From NCBI RefSeq assembly GCF_000187995.2, contig NZ_AEUW02000001.1, positions 1-64,000 of the forward strand: a stretch of 64,000 bases of DNA, written 5' to 3'. The stretch comes from Streptococcus macacae NCTC 11558 (GTDB taxonomy: Bacteria > Bacillota > Bacilli > Lactobacillales > Streptococcaceae). Positions 18,305-26,863 of the stretch are shown here, piece after piece. The first letter of the stretch is position 1. Each line of letters begins with the position of its first letter. Both the position numbers and the translations under genes were made by a program. The notes beneath the pieces are model-generated. The model was not told the DNA's origin. It did no database searches and saw nothing but the letters and a program-made list of their open reading frames with translations.

Positions 18305-18334
18305 TTGGCAGAATAGTAAATAAGATTGTATAAT
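18305..18334 (+). promoter_or_regulatory. Candidate dinB promoter
   Basis: TTGGCA (18305-18310) and TATAAT (18329-18334) are 18 bases apart, about 30 bases before the AAGGAGG ribosome site of dinB. It is divergent from the pflB promoter. Confidence 0.5.
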
Positions 18335-18374
18335 AATCTTGTATCATAACAACCAAAGTTAAGGAGGGATTATC

Positions 18375-19481
18375 ATGCTTATATTTCCGCTTATTAATGA
18401 CATCTCTCGGAAAATTATTCATATTGATATGGATGCTTTTTTTGCATCAGTGGAAGAGCGAGATAATCCTAAATTAAAAGGAAAGCCAGTTGTCATTGGA
18501 GCTGATCCTCGTTTAACCGGCGGCAGAGGAGTTGTTTCCACTGCCAATTATGTGGCTAGAAAATTTGGAGTCCATTCAGCGATGAGTTCCAAAGAAGCTT
18601 ATGAACGCTGTCCACAGGCTGTTTTTATTAGAGGTAATCATACCAAGTACTATGAAGTAGGAATGCAGGTCAGAAAAATATTTAAACGTTATACAGATTT
18701 AGTAGAACCTATGAGTATAGATGAAGCTTACTTAGATGTTACTGCTAATAAACTCGGTTTGACTTCTGCTGTTAAAATAGCCAAACTCATCCAATATGAC
18801 ATTTGGAAGGAACTGCATTTAACCTGTTCAGCAGGGGTATCTTATAATAAATTTCTGGCTAAACTGGCTAGTGATTATGAGAAACCGCATGGTTTAACTG
18901 TTATATTGCCTGAAGAAGCCAAGACCTTTCTATCTTCTTTGCCAATTGAGAAGTTTCATGGAGTTGGTAAGCGATCGGTTGAAAAGCTGCATCACATGGG
19001 TGTTTTTACAGGCAAAGATCTGCAGGAAATACCTGAGATGACCTTGATTGATCTTTTTGGACGTTTTGGTTTTGATTTGTACCGTAAAGCGCGCGGTATC
19101 AGCAATTCACCTGTTAAAAGCCATCGCATACGCAAATCAATTGGCAATGAGAGAACTTATGCTAAACTGCTGTTTGATGATGCAGATATTAAACTGGAAC
19201 TCTCTAAAAATGCTAAACGCGTGGCAGAAAATTTGGAAAAAAAGAAGAAAAAAGGAAAGAGTGTTGTGATCAAAGTCCGTTATGCTGATTTTGCAACGCT
19301 CACCAGGCGCAAAACACTAGAATTTGCAACACAAAGTTTTGAGATTATTGAACGTCAGGCTCATCAGCTATTTGATGATTTACCTGAAAAGGATTCAGGA
19401 ATTAGACTTTTAGGGGTGACAGTAACAGCCTTAGAAGACAGTACTACAGAAGAGCTGTCACTAACTGCCGGAGATCTTTAA
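18375..19481 (+). CDS. dinB: DNA polymerase IV
   Basis: This is a Y-family translesion DNA polymerase of 368 residues, a usual length. Catalytic acidic motifs are visible: [12 protein letters not shown] near residue 18 and [11 protein letters not shown] near residue 118. The helix-hairpin-helix segment with [16 protein letters not shown] and the C-terminal little-finger domain follow. AAGGAGG precedes the ATG at good spacing; the conserved part begins at [13 protein letters not shown], so a start a few codons later is possible. It is divergent from pflB, as in S. mutans as I recall. A BOX-like repeat follows. Confidence 0.96.
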   Translation: MLIFPLINDISRKIIHIDMDAFFASVEERDNPKLKGKPVVIGADPRLTGGRGVVSTANYVARKFGVHSAMSSKEAYERCPQAVFIRGNHTKYYEVGMQVRKIFKRYTDLVEPMSIDEAYLDVTANKLGLTSAVKIAKLIQYDIWKELHLTCSAGVSYNKFLAKLASDYEKPHGLTVILPEEAKTFLSSLPIEKFHGVGKRSVEKLHHMGVFTGKDLQEIPEMTLIDLFGRFGFDLYRKARGISNSPVKSHRIRKSIGNERTYAKLLFDDADIKLELSKNAKRVAENLEKKKKKGKSVVIKVRYADFATLTRRKTLEFATQSFEIIERQAHQLFDDLPEKDSGIRLLGVTVTALEDSTTEELSLTAGDL

Positions 19482-19496
19482 GAGAAATAGGATTTA

Positions 19497-19565
19497 ATAC
19501 TCTTTGGAAATCTCTTCAAACCAGGTCAGCATCACCTTGCCTTAGGCCATACTGCCTGCATCTTG
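19497..19565 (+). repeat. BOX-type repeat (boxA part), joined to another repeat
   Basis: ATACTCTTTGGAAATCTC, CAAACCAGGTCAGCATC and ACCTTGCC match the boxA half of the element at 15186. After about 65 bases the sequence switches to a different dispersed repeat (CTTGCAATAGCTCAG onward) that is also found around trxB. The composite is therefore a chimera of two repeat families. Confidence 0.7.
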
Positions 19566-19613
19566 CAATAGCTCAGAAAAATCAAATGAGGCCAAGGATT
19601 TTGATCCCGGCCT
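19562..19613 (+). repeat. Partial copy of the trxB-flanking repeat, ending in a terminator hairpin
   Basis: ATCTTGCAATAGCTCAG, AAAAATCAAATGAGGCC and AAGGATTTT resemble 49259-49303. The end forms the stem GAGGCC / GGCCTC followed by T-rich sequence. It lies between convergent dinB and the HAD gene and could end transcription on both strands. Confidence 0.6.
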
Positions 19614-19622
19614 CTTTCTGGC

Positions 19623-20435
19623 TTATAAAAATATTTTTTCCAGTTCTTTGGCAACACCGTCATGATCATTATCAAACTGTGTCATTTTATCAGCATAAGG
19701 CAGCAGGACCTTACTGGCATTTTTCATGGCATAGCCAACACAAGCAAAAGCAAGCATCTGTGTATCGTTATGTTCGTCCCCAAAGGCAATTAAATTTTCT
19801 TGAGATAGATTGAGTGTTTTTAGCAGATTTTTAAGAGCATAGGCTTTATGGACACCTTTAGGAGAGAATTCTAAAATGTTCATCGGTCCGCCCCAGCTGC
19901 CAATCTCCATTTCATTTTTGAAATAGAGACGCATGTCATCAGCCAGAGCATATTTGTCAGCTGCTCGAGTCTGCATGAGTAAAGCATGAGGGTCGCGGGT
20001 AATTTTTTCAGGTTTTAGAAGCATCTGATCTGTGAATTTTTTGACGCCAAAAATTTCGGGCTTAATGGTTTGAGGATTGTTAAGTGTTAAATAAAATTTT
20101 TTGCGGTATTCGCTGGCGATAAAGTCTGCTTCAAAAGCTTTTTCGTTTTTTAAAACTTCAAAGAGGTATTTTCGATCAATGCGAGCTCTCTGTTCGCCAG
20201 CCCACTTTTTTTCTGGGATATGCGTTAGAGAACCGTTGAAATTAATCATAGGTGTTTTCAAGCCTAAAATTTTATAATATTCTACAGCCATACGATAAGG
20301 ACGCCCAGTTGTAATGATAATGAAGTGTCCTTGTTTTTGGATTTTCTTGATAATGGCAATGGAATAATCTGAAATAGTTCCATCACTTTTCAGCAGCGTC
20401 CCATCTAAATCAATGGCAATCATTTTTTGTGTCAT
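19623..20435 (-). CDS. Cof-type HAD hydrolase
   Basis: This 270-residue cytoplasmic phosphatase belongs to the Cof/HAD-IIB family, which dephosphorylates sugar phosphates, flavin precursors or similar small metabolites. Motif I is IAIDLDGTLLKSDG at the N-terminus. Motif II is IITTGRP. Motif IV is FGDEHNDTQML near the C-terminus, where GD-x3-ND is the metal site; the Lys motif is expected just before it. No ribosome site is visible. A TGTTATAAT box sits six bases before the ATG, suggesting leaderless transcription. Confidence 0.92.
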   Translation of the reverse strand: MTQKMIAIDLDGTLLKSDGTISDYSIAIIKKIQKQGHFIIITTGRPYRMAVEYYKILGLKTPMINFNGSLTHIPEKKWAGEQRARIDRKYLFEVLKNEKAFEADFIASEYRKKFYLTLNNPQTIKPEIFGVKKFTDQMLLKPEKITRDPHALLMQTRAADKYALADDMRLYFKNEMEIGSWGGPMNILEFSPKGVHKAYALKNLLKTLNLSQENLIAFGDEHNDTQMLAFACVGYAMKNASKVLLPYADKMTQFDNDHDGVAKELEKIFL

Positions 20436-20441
20436 AGAAAA

Positions 20442-20450
20442 ATTATAACA
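20442..20450 (-). promoter_or_regulatory. Extended -10 promoter for a leaderless HAD-hydrolase mRNA
   Basis: On the minus strand TGTTATAAT plus six bases (TTTTCT) leads straight to ATG. The box and spacing are the same as at the GNAT gene (15765-15773). There is no Shine-Dalgarno sequence. Confidence 0.6.
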
Positions 20451-20531
20451 GAAAGGTTTTGATTAGAAAAGAAGCCAAGCTGCTTTTGCTAAAATATGTT
20501 ATAATTTTATTTTGCTAGCAGGGAGGATGCT

Positions 20532-21128
20532 ATGAAAAATAAATTAATTTTGAGCCATCTTTGTTTTGTGATTATTTCAGGAGCTTTCCTTTATTTTAAG
20601 ATCACCCATACCTATCTCATTTGGAATATGTTTTTGGCACTTGCTGCTTTGGATTTTAGTTTTTGTTTGCATTATTTTAAAAATGCCTTTCTGACCTTTT
20701 TATCAGCCCTTTTGTGGTTCCTTTTTTATCCCAATACTTTTTATATGCTAACAGATATTGTTCATATGAATTTTCTGGCAAGTGTTCTTAACGATAGGAG
20801 CAGTTTAATTTTATACTTTGTCTTTTTAGCTAGCGTTTTGTTTGGCCTTTTATGCGGAGTTGAAAGTGTCCAGCAGGTCTTTAAACGTTTTGTCATTAAA
20901 GACTATTACTTTCGCTTCTTTTTGATCATCTTACTTTCTTGTATTTCTAGTCTAGCCATCCATATTGGCCGCTATGCAAGGCTGAACTCTTGGGATATTT
21001 TCACAAAACCAATGGCTGTTATCAGTGAAATCATGAAAGTCTTAACACCTAGTGCCTTTCCTTTTATTTTAGGTTTTACATTCATTCAAATCATGGTTCT
21101 TTTGTTTCTTGAGGGAAAAAGCGATTAA
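20532..21128 (+). CDS. DUF1361 family membrane protein
   Basis: This 198-residue integral membrane protein has about six hydrophobic segments and fits the DUF1361 family, with a conserved-looking WFLFYPNTFYMLTDIVH in the middle and RYARLNSWDIF toward the end. The function of the family is unknown to me. A strong GGGAGGATG ribosome site precedes the ATG, and TATAAT lies about 30 bases upstream. It is followed by a separate purine permease gene with its own ribosome site, so co-transcription is possible but not shown. Confidence 0.82.
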   Translation: MKNKLILSHLCFVIISGAFLYFKITHTYLIWNMFLALAALDFSFCLHYFKNAFLTFLSALLWFLFYPNTFYMLTDIVHMNFLASVLNDRSSLILYFVFLASVLFGLLCGVESVQQVFKRFVIKDYYFRFFLIILLSCISSLAIHIGRYARLNSWDIFTKPMAVISEIMKVLTPSAFPFILGFTFIQIMVLLFLEGKSD

Positions 21129-21206
21129 TCAGCTCTTGAATGGAACTTAAACTTTAGCTATAATAAAAGCACAGCGTTCATATTTAAAAGGAGAACTTTA
21201 TTTAAA

Positions 21207-22637
21207 ATGGAAAAGTTTTTTAAGCTTAAAGAGAATAAATCAACTGTCCAAACTGAGGTGTTAGCGGGACTGACAACATTCTTTGCTATGTCTTATATTT
21301 TGTTTGTTAATCCGTCTATTTTAGGACAGACAGGAATGCCTGAGCAAGGAGTTTTTTTAGCAACAATTATCGGTTCTATTGCTGGTACTTTAATGATGGG
21401 GCTTTATGCTAATATTCCCTATGCCATGGCACCAGGGATGGGACTTAATGCCTTTTTTACTTATACGGTTGTCTTTTCTTTAGGCTATACTTGGCAGGAA
21501 GCTCTGGCTATGGTATTTATCTGCGGGCTTATTTCTATTGTTATCACCTTAACTAAAGTACGCCGCATGATTATTGATGAAATTCCAGATAGCCTGAAAA
21601 AAGCTATTAGTGCTGGTATTGGTGTTTTTTTAACTTATATTGGTTTAAAAAATGCTGGTTTATTAAGCTTTGCTATTGATCCTGGGACTTATACAGTATC
21701 TGGTAAGGGAGCAGATAAAGGGTTGGCCTCTATTACAGCTAATTCTTCAGCCACACCTGCCTTGGTTAATTTTAACAATCCTGCTGTCATTGTTGCCGTC
21801 ATTGGGATCGTTATAACTGCCTTCTTTATTATTAAAAACATTAAAGGCGGTATTATACTCTCTATCATTTTGACGACTGTTATTGCCATTTTGGCTGGGA
21901 TAGTTGATCTATCCAAAATTGATTTTTCAGCGAATAATCCAGTAGCAGCAGTAAAAGATTTAAAGACTATTTTTGGTGCAGCTCTTGGAAGCAAAGGATT
22001 AGGAGCACTCTTTTCTGATATCAGCCGTATTCCTGAAGTTTTGATGACAATTTTAGCTTTTGCCCTGACTGATATTTTTGATAATGTTGGAACACTCATT
22101 GGTACTGGAGCAAAAGCCGGAATTTTTGATATTACAGATGAATCACAATCAAATGGTTTGAAAAATAAGATGGATAAAGCCTTGTTCTCAGATATGGTAG
22201 GAACCACTGTTGGTGCCGTCGCAGGAACATCTAATGTGACTACTTTTGTTGAATCGGCTGCTGGCATAGGTGCAGGCGGTCGGACAGGCTTGACCGCAGT
22301 TGTAGTAGCAGCACTTTTTGCTGTTTCAAGCTTCTTTAGTCCGCTTTTAGCGATTGTTCCAACACAGGCAACTGCAGCAGTGCTGTTAATTGTTGGTATT
22401 ATGATGTTATCAAGCCTTAAAGATATTGAATGGTCAGATATGAGTGAAGCGATTCCAGCTTTCTTTGCAACTATTTTTATGGGCTTAGCTTATAGTATTA
22501 CACAAGGAATTGCAGCAGGTTTCCTCTTTTATACCTTCTCAAAAGTGATCAAGAAAGAAAGCAAAGACATTCATCCCATTATTTGGGTGCTGGATGTTCT
22601 CTTTGTCTTGAATTTTATAAGTTTAGCTATTTTATAA
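21207..22637 (+). CDS. NCS2 family purine permease (guanine/hypoxanthine type)
   Basis: This is a 476-residue multi-pass membrane transporter of the AzgA/PbuG branch of the NCS2 family. The N-terminus TEVLAGLTTFFAMSYILFVNPSIL, the segment PYAMAPGMGLNAFFTYTVV and the GTSNVTTFVESAAGIGAGGRTG signature are typical. It probably imports hypoxanthine or guanine by proton symport. AAAGGAGAAC lies upstream of the ATG. No purine riboswitch is seen in the 78-base gap before it. A hairpin terminator follows. Confidence 0.92.
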   Translation: MEKFFKLKENKSTVQTEVLAGLTTFFAMSYILFVNPSILGQTGMPEQGVFLATIIGSIAGTLMMGLYANIPYAMAPGMGLNAFFTYTVVFSLGYTWQEALAMVFICGLISIVITLTKVRRMIIDEIPDSLKKAISAGIGVFLTYIGLKNAGLLSFAIDPGTYTVSGKGADKGLASITANSSATPALVNFNNPAVIVAVIGIVITAFFIIKNIKGGIILSIILTTVIAILAGIVDLSKIDFSANNPVAAVKDLKTIFGAALGSKGLGALFSDISRIPEVLMTILAFALTDIFDNVGTLIGTGAKAGIFDITDESQSNGLKNKMDKALFSDMVGTTVGAVAGTSNVTTFVESAAGIGAGGRTGLTAVVVAALFAVSSFFSPLLAIVPTQATAAVLLIVGIMMLSSLKDIEWSDMSEAIPAFFATIFMGLAYSITQGIAAGFLFYTFSKVIKKESKDIHPIIWVLDVLFVLNFISLAIL

Positions 22638-22673
22638 TAACCATTTGATAAAGATAAGATAAAACGTGAAGGG

Positions 22674-22719
22674 CACTTCATAAGCTGGCTATTAACAATC
22701 CGGCTTATGAGGTGTTTTC
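22674..22719 (+). terminator. Terminator after the purine permease
   Basis: CACTTCATAAGC pairs with GCTTATGAGGTG (one G-T pair) around a 17-base loop, followed by TTTTCTT. The next 160 bases up to the tsaE promoter show no gene. Confidence 0.75.
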
Positions 22720-22878
22720 TTATGAATTGAATAAAATGATGCTGATAAAAGGGCTGTTTATAAATGAAGACAAAAAGATCATCCCTAATTAAACTCTAAG
22801 CCCTATCATGAGACAAATGCAAATGGCCTATTCGAACTGCAGTCAGCAAGCAGAATCTGTTTCTTTTCTAGAAAATAG

Positions 22879-22907
22879 TTGGAAGAGATAAAACATTTTG
22901 ATATAAT
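22879..22907 (+). promoter_or_regulatory. Promoter for leaderless tsaE mRNA
   Basis: TTGGAA (22879-22884), a 17-base spacer, and TGA-TATAAT (-10 at 22902-22907) form a strong promoter. The predicted start about seven bases later coincides with the ATG at 22914, and no ribosome site fits between. Confidence 0.65.
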
Positions 22908-22913
22908 ATGGCT

Positions 22914-23357
22914 ATGTTTTATAGCCAAAATGAAAATCAGCTCTTGGCCCTTGGTCAAAGAATAGGTCAAAAACTTAAGGCTCAGGATGTACTTGTTTTG
23001 ACGGGGGACCTAGGGGCAGGCAAAACAACGCTAACAAAAGGAATTGCCAAAGGTTTAGCTGTTGAGCAGATGGTTAAAAGTCCTACTTATACGATTGTCC
23101 GTGAATATGAAGGAAGACTGCCGCTTTATCACCTAGATGTTTATCGCATTGGTGATGATCCTGACTCTATTGATTTAGATGATTTTCTTTTTGGCGACGG
23201 TGTAACAGTTATTGAATGGGGTGAATTGCTAGATTCTAGCCTCTTGGGCGATTATCTGACTATTCGTTTAGATAAGTTAGATGATGGCAGACAAGTGAGC
23301 CTTATTCCGCATGGGCTGCGCAGTCAGCAGTTGGCTAAGGAGATAGAAGATGCTTGA
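22914..23357 (+). CDS. tsaE: tRNA threonylcarbamoyladenosine biosynthesis ATPase TsaE
   Basis: TsaE is the small P-loop ATPase that works with TsaB and TsaD to make t6A37 in tRNAs reading ANN codons. The Walker A motif is GDLGAGKTTLTKG. Other conserved parts are VKSPTYTIVREYEG and the Walker B-like LYHLDVYRI, and a conserved VIEWGE ends the core. I chose the ATG at 22914 and not the one at 22908 because the family begins MFYS and because of the promoter position. It overlaps the next gene by eight bases and starts a tsaE-GNAT-lytR operon. Confidence 0.93.
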   Translation: MFYSQNENQLLALGQRIGQKLKAQDVLVLTGDLGAGKTTLTKGIAKGLAVEQMVKSPTYTIVREYEGRLPLYHLDVYRIGDDPDSIDLDDFLFGDGVTVIEWGELLDSSLLGDYLTIRLDKLDDGRQVSLIPHGLRSQQLAKEIEDA

Positions 23358-23874
23358 AGAAAAGGAAGTCGTCTTTATAGAAGCTCATGCTGAAGATGCT
23401 GCTGGCTTTATTGAGTTTCTGAACCAAGTAAATCAAGAAAGTGATTTTCTGATAATAGATCCTCTTGATCCTGAACAAGAACTTGAACAGGTGGCTGATA
23501 TCTTGGCAGAATGTTTGCTTTCAAATGACCGCCTCTGTCTTCTGGCAAAGATTGATAGGGAGATCGTTGGACTTATCAGTGTTATGACTGATCGTAAGCC
23601 CCGCTTAAAGCATATTGGAGATGTTTTTATGGCTGTAAGCCGTGATTACTGGAATCATGGGATAGGTCAGATTCTGATAGAAGAAGCCATCATTTGGGCT
23701 AAAGAAAATCACATTTTAAGACGCTTAGAGTTAACCGTACAGGCCGGCAACAGCAGAGCTGTACATATTTATCAAAAATTTGGATTTAAAATTGAAGGCA
23801 CTAAAATTCGAGGTGCTAGTACAGAAGATGAGGAGTTTCTTGATGTTTACCTTATGGGTAAATTGATTGACTAA
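23350..23874 (+). CDS. GNAT family N-acetyltransferase
   Basis: This 174-residue protein has the RimI/RimL-like GNAT fold: VSRDYWNHGIGQILIEEAI is the acetyl-CoA loop, followed by LRRLELTVQAGNSRAVHIYQKFGFKIEGT, the hallmark end of the domain. The acceptor is unknown; protein N-termini or small molecules are possible. It overlaps tsaE by eight bases and lies 11 bases before the LytR-type gene, an order shared, as I recall, with S. mutans (the brpA region). Confidence 0.9.
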   Translation: MLEEKEVVFIEAHAEDAAGFIEFLNQVNQESDFLIIDPLDPEQELEQVADILAECLLSNDRLCLLAKIDREIVGLISVMTDRKPRLKHIGDVFMAVSRDYWNHGIGQILIEEAIIWAKENHILRRLELTVQAGNSRAVHIYQKFGFKIEGTKIRGASTEDEEFLDVYLMGKLID

Positions 23875-23885
23875 AAGTAGAAAGA

Positions 23886-25103
23886 ATGAAAATTGGTAAA
23901 AAGATTTTATTGATGCTGGGTGTAATTCTTATGACAAGTATTGTCGCGGTAGGAGTTTATGCTACAAGTATTTATAATTTTTCTCTAGATGAAATTTCCA
24001 AGACTTTTAAAGATTATGGCACGGGCTCTTCTGGAGATGATGCCATTTCTAAGTCAAAACCGTTTAGCATCCTCTTAATGGGAGTTGATACAGGATCAGA
24101 AGAGCGAACTTCCAAATGGGAAGGTAATAGTGATTCGATGATTTTGGTAACTGTTAATCCAAAAACCAAAAAAACCACGATGACAAGTTTGGAACGTGAT
24201 GTTTTAATTAAGCTCTCTGGCCCTAAAAACAACGAACAAAACGGCCAAGATGCTAAACTCAATGCGGCTTATGCAGCTGGAGGAGCTAAAATGGCTATCA
24301 TGACTGTTCAGGATATGCTTGATATCAAGATTGATAAGTATATGCAGATCAATATGAAGGGGCTGCAGCAATTAGTTGATGCTGTAGATGGCATTACTGT
24401 TACGAATAAATTTAACTTCCCTATTTCTATTTCAGAGCATGAACCTGAGTTTAAAGCCAGTGTAGAACCAGGAACACACAAGATTAATGGTGAGCAGGCT
24501 CTAGTTTACTCTCGGATGCGTTATGATGATCCTGATGGAGACTATGGCCGTCAAAAACGTCAAAGAGAAGTTATCAGTAAGGTTTTGAAAAAGATTTTAG
24601 CCTTGGACAGTGTTGGTAAATACCGTAAGATTCTTTCTGCTGTCAGCAAAAATATGCAAACTAATATTGAGATTTCAAGTAAAACTATTCCTGATCTTTT
24701 GGGCTACAGAGATGCGCTCAAAGAAGTTAAGACCTATCAGCTAAAAGGGGAGGCTGCAACTATTGATGGCGGTTCTTATCAACTGTTAACAAGTAAGGAA
24801 ATTTTAAAAGTTCAAAATCGCATTAAGAAGCAATTAGGGATTAAGGAATCAGACTTAGAAAACTTAAAGACTACTGCTATGCTCTATGAAAATTATTCTG
24901 GAGATACCAGTGTCTATGACAGCAGCTCCAGCAGTGCTTCAGATTACAGCAGCGGGAATCCAGCCGCAGGTGCTTATTCAGGGTCAGGATCTACCTATGG
25001 TTATGATTCCAATTATGGATCATCTTCTAATTATAATTCAGGTGCAAATGCTGGAACAAATTCCAATTATGGCGGCTATTCCAGCCAAGGTTCTTATCAA
25101 TAA
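23886..25103 (+). CDS. brpA: LytR-CpsA-Psr family cell-wall polymer transferase (BrpA-like)
   Basis: LCP proteins attach teichoic acids or polysaccharides to peptidoglycan on the outer face of the membrane. In S. mutans this locus is brpA, named for biofilm regulation. The 405 residues have an N-terminal membrane helix (about 5-27) and the LCP domain from LLMGVDTGSEE through SLERDVLIKL. The conserved arginines are in YSRMRYDDPDGDYGRQKRQ. A C-terminal tail of about 70 residues rich in Ser, Tyr, Gly and Asn follows and is probably unstructured and extracellular. It is the third gene of the tsaE operon and is followed by a terminator. Confidence 0.9.
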   Translation: MKIGKKILLMLGVILMTSIVAVGVYATSIYNFSLDEISKTFKDYGTGSSGDDAISKSKPFSILLMGVDTGSEERTSKWEGNSDSMILVTVNPKTKKTTMTSLERDVLIKLSGPKNNEQNGQDAKLNAAYAAGGAKMAIMTVQDMLDIKIDKYMQINMKGLQQLVDAVDGITVTNKFNFPISISEHEPEFKASVEPGTHKINGEQALVYSRMRYDDPDGDYGRQKRQREVISKVLKKILALDSVGKYRKILSAVSKNMQTNIEISSKTIPDLLGYRDALKEVKTYQLKGEAATIDGGSYQLLTSKEILKVQNRIKKQLGIKESDLENLKTTAMLYENYSGDTSVYDSSSSSASDYSSGNPAAGAYSGSGSTYGYDSNYGSSSNYNSGANAGTNSNYGGYSSQGSYQ

Positions 25104-25143
25104 CTCTTTGCCGTTATTGGGCATTAAAACAGAAATAGTAAAA

Positions 25144-25176
25144 AGAGTCTGGGCATGATTTTCAAGCCCAGACTCT
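25144..25176 (+). terminator. Terminator after the LytR-type gene
   Basis: The stem AGAGTCTGGGC / GCCCAGACTCT with an 11-base loop is GC-rich and preceded by A-rich sequence. The T-run is short. The 180 bases after it up to 25357 show no gene. Confidence 0.7.
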
Positions 25177-25357
25177 AGTTTGCATTTATGCTGCTAAAGT
25201 ACTTTCTATGTTAAAAATAGAACAGATGATTGCTGCGCAATAGCCTGTAAAAAGATCTGTCATATAGAATAGGAGAGTTAAATTGCTTAGCCCATTATTG
25301 GCAAGTTTACGATACTGTCTATCCATAAGGAGGAAAGGGATAATCAGCTTTAGTCTT

Positions 25358-25648
25358 CTAATTTGTTTTGTATTTATCAGCTATATGTTGAATTTCGGAA
25401 AGATGTGCTTGGCTATCAGCTTGAAAAACGCGTAGTTTATAGGCTAGATCCTGTCCTAGCTGACGCAAGGTCTTTTCTTGACTTTGCAGAAAATCCAGAT
25501 TGCCTTTTATATTTTCAATATCTGCTTTTGCTTGCTTCAAGTGCTTCTTATCAGCTTTGTAGGATGTTTTTAGCTTTTCACGGTTTTTGTAAAGGCAGAA
25601 TAAGCTGGCGCCAGCGATTCCTGAAAAGATAAATGTTTTTATTTTCAT
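25358..25648 (-). CDS. Small membrane-anchored coiled-coil protein
   Basis: This 96-residue protein has one N-terminal hydrophobic segment (about residues 5-20, IFSGIAGASLFCLY) and then a highly charged helix, probably a coiled coil, to the end. A Cys in the hydrophobic part is not in a convincing lipobox. The start overlaps the stop of hit by four bases, so it is co-translated with hit. I do not recognise a function. The layout resembles YtxH-like membrane-tethered helical proteins, but similarity is only in style. Confidence 0.68.
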   Translation of the reverse strand: MKIKTFIFSGIAGASLFCLYKNREKLKTSYKADKKHLKQAKADIENIKGNLDFLQSQEKTLRQLGQDLAYKLRVFQADSQAHLSEIQHIADKYKTN

Positions 25649-26064
25649 GCTTGTATCTCCTTTTGGATATTTCCAGCCAGCAAGCCTAACTCTTCAAAAT
25701 TAGGATCATGCTCAGTAAAATGGATAGCCAATCCATCTTCCTTGTTATAGCGGGGAAGAAGGTGGATGTGCGCGTGAAAAACAGTTTGACCAGCGATGGT
25801 TTCATTGTTGTTAATAATGTTAAGTCCACTGGCTGAGGTTACCTTTTTGAGGGCACGGGCGATCTTTGGAATAGGAGAAAAGAGCTGAGAGGCCATCTCT
25901 TCAGACATCTCTAAAACATTGCGAACATGTTTTTTGGGTACAACTAATGTATGCCCCTTGGTAGCTTGTGAAATATCAAGAAAAGCTATCACTTCGCTGT
26001 CTTCATAAATCTTTGATGCGGGGATTTCACCAGCAACAATTTTACAAAAAATACAATTTTCCAT
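25645..26064 (-). CDS. hit: HIT family hydrolase
   Basis: This is a 139-residue histidine-triad nucleotide hydrolase of the Hint/PKCI branch, acting on AMP-linked substrates such as adenosine phosphoramidates. The N-terminal CIFCKIVAGEIPASKIYED is typical. The catalytic triad is HAHIHLLPRY, and NIINNNETIAGQTVFH precedes it. GAAGGTGAT lies upstream. It is divergent from ecsA, a neighbourhood common in streptococci and bacilli. Confidence 0.95.
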   Translation of the reverse strand: MENCIFCKIVAGEIPASKIYEDSEVIAFLDISQATKGHTLVVPKKHVRNVLEMSEEMASQLFSPIPKIARALKKVTSASGLNIINNNETIAGQTVFHAHIHLLPRYNKEDGLAIHFTEHDPNFEELGLLAGNIQKEIQA

Positions 26065-26134
26065 TACAAATCACCTTCTCAGCTTCTTTTTGTTATAATT
26101 ATAATATAGTATATCAAAGTTAGAAAGAAACGTC

Positions 26135-26863
26135 ATGTTAAAAATAGAAAATCTAACAGGCGGATATGTAAATATCCCTGTTTTAAAAAATATAAGTTTT
26201 GAAGTTGCTGATGGTGAATTGCTGGGCTTAATTGGATTAAATGGTGCAGGTAAATCAACGACCATTAATGAAATTATCGGGCTTTTAACGCCTTATGCTG
26301 GGAAGATCAGCATTGATGGCCTAACTCTTTTGGAAAGTGGTGCGGATTATCGGAAAAAAATTGGTTTTATCCCTGAAACACCTAGTTTATATGAAGAGTT
26401 AACTTTGAGAGAGCATATCGAAACTGTTGCCATGGCTTATGATATTGAAGTGGCATTAGTTTTAGAACGTGCACAGTCCTTACTTAAGCTTTTTCGTTTA
26501 GAGGATAAACTGGATTGGTTCCCTAGTCATTTTTCTAAAGGGATGAAACAAAAAGTCATGATAATCTGCGCCTTTGCTGTTGATCCCAGTCTTTTTATTG
26601 TAGATGAACCCTTCCTTGGTTTAGATCCTGTTGCTATCGCGGATCTTACAGAACTTCTGGCAAACGAAAAAGCTAAAGGTAAGTCTATTTTGATGTCTAC
26701 GCACGTTTTGGATTCTGCAGAAAAAATGTGTGATCGTTTTGTTATTTTACATCATGGCCAAATAAGAGCCCAAGGGACCCTTGCTGAGCTGCGGACTCAT
26801 TTTGGGGATGAACAGGCCAGTCTTAGCGATATTTATATGCATCTGACTAAAGAGGAATACTAA
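26135..26863 (+). CDS. ecsA: ABC transporter ATP-binding protein EcsA
   Basis: This 242-residue ATPase has Walker A GLNGAGKSTT, the signature FSKGMKQK and Walker B LFIVDEPFLGLDP, with a typical H-loop in MSTHVLD. Together with EcsB it forms an ABC transporter that in Bacillus affects secretion and processing of exoproteins. EcsAB has also been linked to export of peptide fragments in other Firmicutes. The last base is shared with the ecsB start codon (TAATG). It is divergent from hit. Confidence 0.93.
   Translation: MLKIENLTGGYVNIPVLKNISFEVADGELLGLIGLNGAGKSTTINEIIGLLTPYAGKISIDGLTLLESGADYRKKIGFIPETPSLYEELTLREHIETVAMAYDIEVALVLERAQSLLKLFRLEDKLDWFPSHFSKGMKQKVMIICAFAVDPSLFIVDEPFLGLDPVAIADLTELLANEKAKGKSILMSTHVLDSAEKMCDRFVILHHGQIRAQGTLAELRTHFGDEQASLSDIYMHLTKEEY

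Noticed and set aside
21129..21206. Purine riboswitch before the NCS2 permease
   Set aside because: The gap is only 78 bases and lacks the three-way-junction pattern of the purine aptamer.
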